42,635 bases of DNA from Gemmatimonadota bacterium. GTDB lineage: Bacteria > Gemmatimonadota > Gemmatimonadetes > Longimicrobiales > Gaopeijiaceae. The notes beneath the pieces are model-generated. The model was not told the DNA's origin. It did not search any database and saw only the letters and a program-made list of their open reading frames with translations. A program made the translations under genes and the position numbers. Shown piece after piece: positions 37,780-42,635 of this stretch. Every line of letters begins with the position of its first letter. Position 1 is the first letter of the stretch. Location: contig JADFRS010000012.1 in assembly GCA_022561145.1 (NCBI GenBank), forward strand, positions 1-42,635, read 5' to 3'.

Positions 37780-37793
37780 AGGCAACAGCCTTC
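37778..37793. terminator. Short hairpin between convergent rlmN and lepB stops
   Basis: GAAGGC (37778-37783) and GCCTTC (37788-37793) pair perfectly around the loop AACA, exactly between and touching the two stop codons. It could work as a bidirectional terminator. There is no clear T-run on either strand, so function is uncertain. Confidence 0.35.
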
Positions 37794-38554
37794 TAGCGAA
37801 TCAGGCTGAAGATCCGACCTGGCCGCATGGCCCTGATCCAGGGGAAGGGCTTCCTGCTTTCACCATCGTACGAGAAATAGAGCACGACGGCCCGGCCCTC
37901 CATTCTCCAGCGCGCCAGTGGGCCCCAATAGCGTGAATCCAAGCTGGAATCCCTGTTGTCACCCATCATGAAGTACTCGCCGTCGGGCACGACCAGGGGC
38001 CCCCATGTGTCCCGGGTGGGCCTGTAGGAGCTCCGGTCCACGGTGTCCAGAACGTGATCCACCTGCCAGGCCATCCAGGGATCGTACTGATCGCCGTCCG
38101 GGAACTCGTGGCGCACGTAGGGCTCGTCCTGCGCCTCTCCGTTCAAGAACAGCACCGCGTCGCGCATCTCCAGCGTGTCGCCCGAAAGTCCTATCAGCCG
38201 CTTCACGAGCTTGAGGTCCGGCTCGTGGTGGGGGTCGAACACGATCACGTCACCCCTATGCGGCTCGGAGTACCCGGGCAGGAGTTTCTGCGTGCCCGGA
38301 ATCCGTGCGCCCAGCGACAGGCGGTTCACGACGAGGAAGTCGCCGACGAGGAGCGTCTCCTCCATGGATCCCGAGGTGATGACGAAGGTCTGAAGGATGA
38401 ACGTGCGTATGACGAGAAAAAGGACGAACGCCCCCGCCAGAGCCTTGATCCACTCGACGAATCCGTTTTTCTCCTCGGGCTGCGCCTTGGCCGCGCGCGT
38501 GGAGCGCTGGGACCCAGTTCCGCTTTTCCTCTTCCGATTACCCTTCTTCGCCAT
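37793..38554 (-). CDS. lepB: Signal peptidase I
   Basis: This 253-residue membrane serine protease removes signal peptides from secreted proteins. After a basic, disordered N-terminus there is one membrane helix (about 36-58). The catalytic serine is S63 in ITSGSMEETL and the general-base lysine is K118 in KLVKRLIGLSGD. The boxes GDVIVFDPHH and FMMGDNRDSSLDSRYWGPL complete the family pattern. The first box reads SMEETL in place of the common SMxPTL. It lies 23 bases after the LytR_C gene, so it ends the yqeK-lytR_C-lepB group. Confidence 0.96.
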   Translation of the reverse strand: MAKKGNRKRKSGTGSQRSTRAAKAQPEEKNGFVEWIKALAGAFVLFLVIRTFILQTFVITSGSMEETLLVGDFLVVNRLSLGARIPGTQKLLPGYSEPHRGDVIVFDPHHEPDLKLVKRLIGLSGDTLEMRDAVLFLNGEAQDEPYVRHEFPDGDQYDPWMAWQVDHVLDTVDRSSYRPTRDTWGPLVVPDGEYFMMGDNRDSSLDSRYWGPLARWRMEGRAVVLYFSYDGESRKPFPWIRAMRPGRIFSLIR

Positions 38555-38577
38555 CTATTCGCTCCGACGTCGTCTGC

Positions 38578-39066
38578 TCAACGGAACAACCTCCGCAAGT
38601 CCCACCAGGGACCGGACCCCTCGCCCTCAGGGGCCTCGCGCCCTCGCGGCGTCCATTCCCTGCCAAGCAATACGGTCACGTCCAGGTAAAGGTTCGAATC
38701 CGGTTCCGCCCGAACCGAGCGTGCCCCGAGTACATCCGCTACGGCCCTCGCCGCATCAAGGTCCCCCGTGCGGTCAACCACCACTGTGGAATCGTCGCCG
38801 AAGCGGTCCGCGTTCCCAAAATAAACGACGTCGAAGCCGGAGTCCCTGAGGAGGTCCGTTGCGCGCCGCGCCATACTCTCGGCACCACCAGCGTTCAACA
38901 CCTCGACGCGCACACGGCCGAGGGGGCGCATCACGGGGTTCTGACCGACCACATCCGGGCGCTGGGCCTCGGGAAGTGGCTTCCACTGGGATACCGCCGA
39001 CCCGATGAAGACCCCCGTCGCGAGCACCACGAGAATAACCGCGAGACCACGAACCCGCTCTATCAT
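38578..39066 (-). CDS. LytR C-terminal-domain protein
   Basis: This 162-residue protein has one N-terminal membrane helix (about 6-23) and an exported LytR_C domain (about 50-140) with VRVEVLNAGGAESMARRATDLLRDSGFDVVYFG, the characteristic start of that domain. It lacks the LCP catalytic domain that attaches wall polymers, so it is a LytR_C-only protein of unknown role, perhaps binding cell-wall or envelope components. The start at 39066 overlaps the HD-gene stop (ATGA). The order HD hydrolase, LytR_C, lepB on one strand implies co-transcription. Confidence 0.85.
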   Translation of the reverse strand: MIERVRGLAVILVVLATGVFIGSAVSQWKPLPEAQRPDVVGQNPVMRPLGRVRVEVLNAGGAESMARRATDLLRDSGFDVVYFGNADRFGDDSTVVVDRTGDLDAARAVADVLGARSVRAEPDSNLYLDVTVLLGREWTPRGREAPEGEGSGPWWDLRRLFR

Positions 39067-39662
39067 CGCTTGAGCGCAAGCATGTGATTCCAAAACGCCA
39101 GCGTCTCGGGCCGCACCCGGCGCTTGTCTTTGATGAGGTACTGCATCCGGGCGCCCAGGATGTCCAACACGACCGGCTCGAGATCCTGGGGCATCGCCTC
39201 ACGCAATCGTGCGCGCCACTTCCTGCGAAGTCTCCGTCCCGGCTCGAGGAAATCGGCCGCATAGGTCGCCAACCCGAGATCTCCCAGGCTCGGGCTCCCG
39301 AGGGTGTGGTAGGCCACCGCGTTCAGGATCTCCGCATCCTTGAGGCCCTCTTTTCGGAGGCGATAGGCCGCTGCGGGACCGTGCAACACGTTGTCCGGAA
39401 AGTCGCGTTGATCTTTGGGCAGCATCTTGCGGAGCGATTTCGGATCCTGGTCCCTTAGACAGTCGTGCAAGAAGCCGAGCGAGCGCCACCGGAGTACCTC
39501 GTCCGAATGCTCTCCCCGCGCCTCGGCCCAGTCCTGGAGGAGCGCCGCCACCCGCGCCATGTGAGAACGCCGTTTGCGACTCACGGAGGCCCAATCGGGA
39601 AGGACTCCGACGGCCGCGTCCCGGACGAGTGGGTGAAGCTTGGACCCAGCGCCGCTCGACAC
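39063..39662 (-). CDS. YqeK-like HD-domain hydrolase
   Basis: This 199-residue cytosolic HD-superfamily protein has RRSHMARVAALLQDWA near residues 32-47, LHDCLRDQDP (HD pair near 65-66), NVLHGPAAAYRL with the next histidine near 94, and NAVAYHTLGSPSLGDLGLATYAADFLEPGR (metal aspartate near 137). This is the pattern of YqeK, which hydrolyses diadenosine tetraphosphate symmetrically. The start is a GTG at 39662. In many genomes yqeK follows nadD and precedes rsfS, whereas here it precedes lytR_C and lepB. The family call is fairly secure; the substrate is from family knowledge. Confidence 0.84.
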   Translation of the reverse strand: MSSGAGSKLHPLVRDAAVGVLPDWASVSRKRRSHMARVAALLQDWAEARGEHSDEVLRWRSLGFLHDCLRDQDPKSLRKMLPKDQRDFPDNVLHGPAAAYRLRKEGLKDAEILNAVAYHTLGSPSLGDLGLATYAADFLEPGRRLRRKWRARLREAMPQDLEPVVLDILGARMQYLIKDKRRVRPETLAFWNHMLALKR

Positions 39663-39824
39663 GTTAGAAGAACACCAGGGGGGCGATAGGTCTGTGAGCT
39701 CCGATTTCGGGTTCGTAGGCAGCGAGGGTCGAACACAGAAAAGCTAGGATAGGCCCGTGCGGGGGGCAATCCACGTCTCGCCAGCGCTATGGTGGCGCTT
39801 TCGCAATTCATGATAGCTTGCCGC

Positions 39825-41483
39825 ATGGCGATCAAATGGGATCCCGTGCTCACGCGGGGAGTGGCGATGGAGTTGTCGGAGGTCCTCGCCGGCCAGAGGC
39901 TGAGGGCGGTGTTGTTCGATCACGCCGGAGGCGCGCTCCGGCTCTACTTTCGAGAGAGCACGCTCGACGCCCTACTCCGGGACCCGGGCCCCACGCTGCT
40001 GCTCGGGGACCCCGTGGACCCACCGCCCGAAGCACGCCCGTTTCCTTGCCAGGTCGGCGAGGTGACCGCGCTGCCCGACGAGCGCATCCTGAGCCTTGGC
40101 GCCCGCCGGATCCGGGGGAAGAGGCTACGGATCGAAGTGATCGTCGAACTGGCGACCAACCGTCCGAACGCGGTGCTCGCCGAGGGTGACGACCGCATCG
40201 TCAGGCACGTATTGATGGACCGCGCGCGAGGGGGCCGGTCCCTTCGGGTGGGGTATCCGTACCAGCCTCCCGACCCCTCGGGACGTCTCGGAATCGAGGC
40301 GCCGGTGGCGCGACCGGAATGGCTCGAACTGTTGCTGGGCGTCCCTCCTCGAGAACGAGAGCGAACCCTCCTCAGCCGGTTCGCGTACACGTCTCGCATT
40401 ACCGCCGCGGCACTGGTGGGGAGTGCCGCACAAGAAGACGAAGGCGGCGCAGAGGAGGCCCTGTCCCGTGGATACGACCTCTGGTTGGAGCTCTTGGACT
40501 CGACCGCAACCTCGCCTTGCGTGTTGCACACCAAGTGGGGCGACCAACCTTACGTGATCGCCCTCCCCGGCTATGACAGTGAGCCGGCCGATTCGCTCCT
40601 CGAGGTGCTCGGAAAGGTGTCGGCCCAGCGAGCCGAGGGGTCCCTACCCTCGGTCCTGGTATCGCGGCTCCAGGACGAGGCCAAACGGGCCGCACGAGCG
40701 GCTGCGAGCCTCCACCGACGGCTGGACAAAACGCCCGACCCGGCGGACTCCCGAGCATTGGGGGACCTCATCCTCGCGCGGATCCACGAGGTCCCTCGTG
40801 GCGCAGAGACCGTCGAACTGGAAGGGTTCGACGGCACACGTGTGGTGGTCGAGCTGGATCCACGCCGGTCCGCGTCCGACAATGCCGCGCGCTATTACGG
40901 CGAGGCGGCCAGGGGGGAACGCGCACTCGAGAAGCTCCCCGGCCTGGTGGCTGAGGCGCGCACGCGCGCCGACCGTCTCGAGGCGCTGCTCGTACGGGTA
41001 CGAGACGACGAGGTCACTGCGGACGAAGTCCGCGACGCGCTGCCGCAGGTGCTGGAGACGACGACGAGGTCACCCAAGGTGACGGCACTTCCCTACCGGC
41101 TTTACGAGAGCTCAGGCGGACTCGAGATCCGGGTCGGCCGCGGCGCAAAATTCAATGATGACCTGACCTTCCATCACGCTCGTCCGAGCGATATCTGGCT
41201 GCATGCCCGCCATACGGCCGGAGCACACGTGATTCTGCGTTGGGACAGCGACGACAACCCACCCGCACGGGACCTCGAAGAGGCCGCAATCCTCGCTGCT
41301 CTCTACTCCAAGGCCCGTACATCGTCCAGCGTCCCGGTGGACTGGACGCGCCGCAAGCACGTGCGCAAGCCACGCAAGGCGCCGCGCGGCACGGTCAGCA
41401 TCGACCGCGTAGGAACAGTATTCGTCGAGCCCGATCCTGCGGTGGAAGAGCGTCTCGCCCAGAGGGATTCGGAACCGGAGTAA
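39825..41483 (+). CDS. RqcH/NFACT-family ribosome quality-control protein
   Basis: This protein of about 552 residues belongs to the Rqc2/NEMF/RqcH (formerly FbpA) family, which recognises stalled 50S-peptidyl-tRNA and adds alanine tails in bacteria. The NFACT-N region is residues 1-160, a helical coiled-coil region lies about 250-420, and the NFACT-R domain is near the end, with RVGRGAKFNDDLTFHHARPSDIWLHARHTAGAHVIL. The end is basic (RRKHVRKPRKAPRG). The N-domain is divergent: the place of the Asp-Arg pair essential in Bacillus RqcH seems to hold PDERI (residues 84-88). The ATG at 39825 is preferred over one at 39789. It is divergent from yqeK by 162 bases. Confidence 0.88.
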   Translation: MAIKWDPVLTRGVAMELSEVLAGQRLRAVLFDHAGGALRLYFRESTLDALLRDPGPTLLLGDPVDPPPEARPFPCQVGEVTALPDERILSLGARRIRGKRLRIEVIVELATNRPNAVLAEGDDRIVRHVLMDRARGGRSLRVGYPYQPPDPSGRLGIEAPVARPEWLELLLGVPPRERERTLLSRFAYTSRITAAALVGSAAQEDEGGAEEALSRGYDLWLELLDSTATSPCVLHTKWGDQPYVIALPGYDSEPADSLLEVLGKVSAQRAEGSLPSVLVSRLQDEAKRAARAAASLHRRLDKTPDPADSRALGDLILARIHEVPRGAETVELEGFDGTRVVVELDPRRSASDNAARYYGEAARGERALEKLPGLVAEARTRADRLEALLVRVRDDEVTADEVRDALPQVLETTTRSPKVTALPYRLYESSGGLEIRVGRGAKFNDDLTFHHARPSDIWLHARHTAGAHVILRWDSDDNPPARDLEEAAILAALYSKARTSSSVPVDWTRRKHVRKPRKAPRGTVSIDRVGTVFVEPDPAVEERLAQRDSEPE

Positions 41484-41501
41484 CGTCGCCAGACCAGTCG
41501 G

Positions 41502-42302
41502 CTAGGTGGCCGCCCGGTCCATTGCGGCCCGGAATGATGCGACCAGCTCGCCCGCTCCGTCGGGTCCGCCGGAGCTCAGCGCCGTGATGAGCGCGCTTCC
41601 GACTACGACGCCATCCGCGACGCCCGCGACCACCGCTGCATGCTCGGGCGTGGAGATGCCGAAGCCAACCGCGATGGGGAGTTCAACCGCCTCTCGAAGC
41701 ACCTGGATCTCGCCTTCAAGGCCATCGCGGAGCTGTTGTCTGGCACCGGTCACGCCCGTACGCGAGATGTAGTAGAGGAACCCCTGGCCTCCCTCGGCCA
41801 CACGGGGCACACGGTCCGGTTCGGTCGTGGGCGCCAGTAGGCGGATCAAATCGAGGGGGCCGTCCTGCACCTCGCCCTCCAGATCGGGATCCGCTCCGGC
41901 TGGGAGATCCGTAAGCAAGAGTCCCTGGGCGCCCGCTTCTGCCGCATCCGATACGAACCGCCCCATTCCGTACTGGAGGATAGGGTTCAAGTAACTGAAC
42001 AGGACTACCGGCGTGTCCCACGAGGCGCGGAAGCTCCGGAGTGACTCGAGCGTACCCTCGACCGTCATCCCTTTCTGGAGCGCGGTGAAACTGGCGGCCT
42101 GGATCGTCGGACCATCCGCCAGCGGGTCGCTGAACGGAATACCGAGCTCGATGATATCCGCCCCGGCTTCGGCGATGGCGGTGAGACACTCAGCGGACTG
42201 CTGCGCATCGGGGTAGCCCACCGTGAGATAGGGGATCAGGGCCGCCCTGCCCTCGGATCGGCGTTGCGCAAATCGCTCGGAGATTCCCTGACCCTTGCTC
42301 AT
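41502..42302 (-). CDS. trpA: Tryptophan synthase alpha subunit
   Basis: This 266-residue TIM-barrel enzyme cleaves indole-3-glycerol phosphate to indole and glyceraldehyde 3-phosphate. The catalytic acids are E52 and D63 in IIELGIPFSDPLADGP. LTVGYPD, FSYLNPILQYGM, LYYISRTGVTGAR and AVGFGISTPEHA are conserved, the latter two forming the phosphate site. Length is normal. It partners with TrpB, which is not in the window, and no other trp gene is adjacent. It converges on the RqcH-type gene with 18 bases between stops and lies 20 bases downstream of an HD-GYP-like gene on the same strand. Confidence 0.97.
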   Translation of the reverse strand: MSKGQGISERFAQRRSEGRAALIPYLTVGYPDAQQSAECLTAIAEAGADIIELGIPFSDPLADGPTIQAASFTALQKGMTVEGTLESLRSFRASWDTPVVLFSYLNPILQYGMGRFVSDAAEAGAQGLLLTDLPAGADPDLEGEVQDGPLDLIRLLAPTTEPDRVPRVAEGGQGFLYYISRTGVTGARQQLRDGLEGEIQVLREAVELPIAVGFGISTPEHAAVVAGVADGVVVGSALITALSSGGPDGAGELVASFRAAMDRAAT

Positions 42303-42322
42303 CGATCGATCAGACGAAACGG

Positions 42323-42635
42323 TCAGACGAGGTAGTCGCTGACGCGAATCCCGTACTTCTGCGGATCGGTCGTCTTGATGATCGTGCGCACTCCCAGCGA
42401 CAGGTCCACGAGCGTGGGGGTCGCCAGCGGCACGCCCAATTCGTTCGAGATCACCTTGACGATAGGCTGGTGAAGGTGGTCGGGGTCCTGGTTGACCTTC
42501 GACACGACCGCAAGCTCGTAGGTGTCCAAGATCACGAGGGTGCCGATCGGATACACTCCGGTGGCGTTGATCAGCACCTTGACGAGCAGTTGATCGTACC
42601 CGCGCTGCGGATTGTCCCTCATTTCCTTGAGGACC
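42323..42635 (-). CDS. C-terminal part of an HD-GYP-type domain protein (5' partial)
   Basis: The frame is open to the window edge, and about 104 residues of the C-terminus are visible. The segment RGYDQLLVKVLINATGVYPIGTLVILD is characteristic of the C-terminal region of HD-GYP and related HD-domain proteins. It is followed by a small beta-rich tail (AVVSKVNQDPDHLHQPIVKV, then DLSLGVRTIIKTTDP) and ends YLV. The metal-binding HD and GYP motifs would lie upstream, outside the window, so catalytic competence for cyclic-di-GMP cannot be judged. It precedes trpA by 20 bases and may be co-transcribed. Confidence 0.7.
   Translation of the reverse strand, partial: VLKEMRDNPQRGYDQLLVKVLINATGVYPIGTLVILDTYELAVVSKVNQDPDHLHQPIVKVISNELGVPLATPTLVDLSLGVRTIIKTTDPQKYGIRVSDYLV

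Overview
The window is GC-rich (clearly above 60 %), densely coded chromosomal DNA of a Gram-negative-type bacterium. It holds 37 protein genes, two of them cut by the window ends, with no gene-free stretch over 300 bases and no rRNA, tRNA or CRISPR array that I can recognise. Several traits recall Gemmatimonadota or a relative such as Acidobacteriota: a DUF5916 outer-membrane-type protein, tandem DUF3311-SSS symporter pairs, a permease tail of the type abundant in those phyla, and a yqeK-lytR_C-lepB cluster. This placement is inferred from gene content and was not tested by phylogeny.

Layout. 1-3753 (+): a 5'-partial YVTN propeller fused in frame to an N-terminally truncated crotonase, a DUF3311-SSS symporter pair, and a small chorismate mutase. 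3760-7931 (-): a lytic transglycosylase, then rpmA, rplU, a secreted metallo-beta-lactamase-fold protein and rng, with a hairpin terminator after rpmA and a candidate promoter before rplU. 8092-10838 (-): an acyl-CoA dehydrogenase overlapping a short RecQ helicase. 10954-15158 (+): the DUF5916 protein and a second DUF3311-SSS pair, whose symporter carries a C-terminal scrap of an FtsX/MacB-type permease. 15182-27493 (-): a metzincin-like lipoprotein, then a catabolic block of a small membrane protein, a LiuC-like crotonase, split AtuA, a biotin-dependent carboxyltransferase, a B12-binding subunit, an ICMT-like methyltransferase, the acyl-CoA mutase large subunit, MeaB and an amidohydrolase. 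One unknown + strand gene (22470-22895) interrupts this block. 27558-36492 (-): a housekeeping chain ubiB, mgtE, ybeY, pgpH, phoH, aspS and vanZ-like. 36700-42635: rlmN (+), lepB, lytR_C and yqeK (-), an RqcH/NFACT protein (+), trpA (-) and a partial HD-GYP-like gene (-).

How the genes work together. The 17-26 kb block looks like a branched or methyl-branched acyl-CoA breakdown module. A methylcrotonyl/geranyl-CoA-type carboxyltransferase, AtuA and a hydratase form one ATGA-coupled transcript, and an adenosylcobalamin mutase with its MeaB chaperone lies upstream. The biotin carboxylase partner is not in the window. The mutase has Phe and Gln where methylmalonyl-CoA mutases have Tyr and Arg, a signature associated with isobutyryl-CoA mutase. 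The chain from aspS to ybeY joins translation, RNA maturation and cyclic-di-AMP turnover, as in many bacteria.

The most unusual things are two in-frame gene scars, the propeller-crotonase chimera and the symporter-permease tail, together with the mutase signature. I found no convincing wholly new defence or mobile system.
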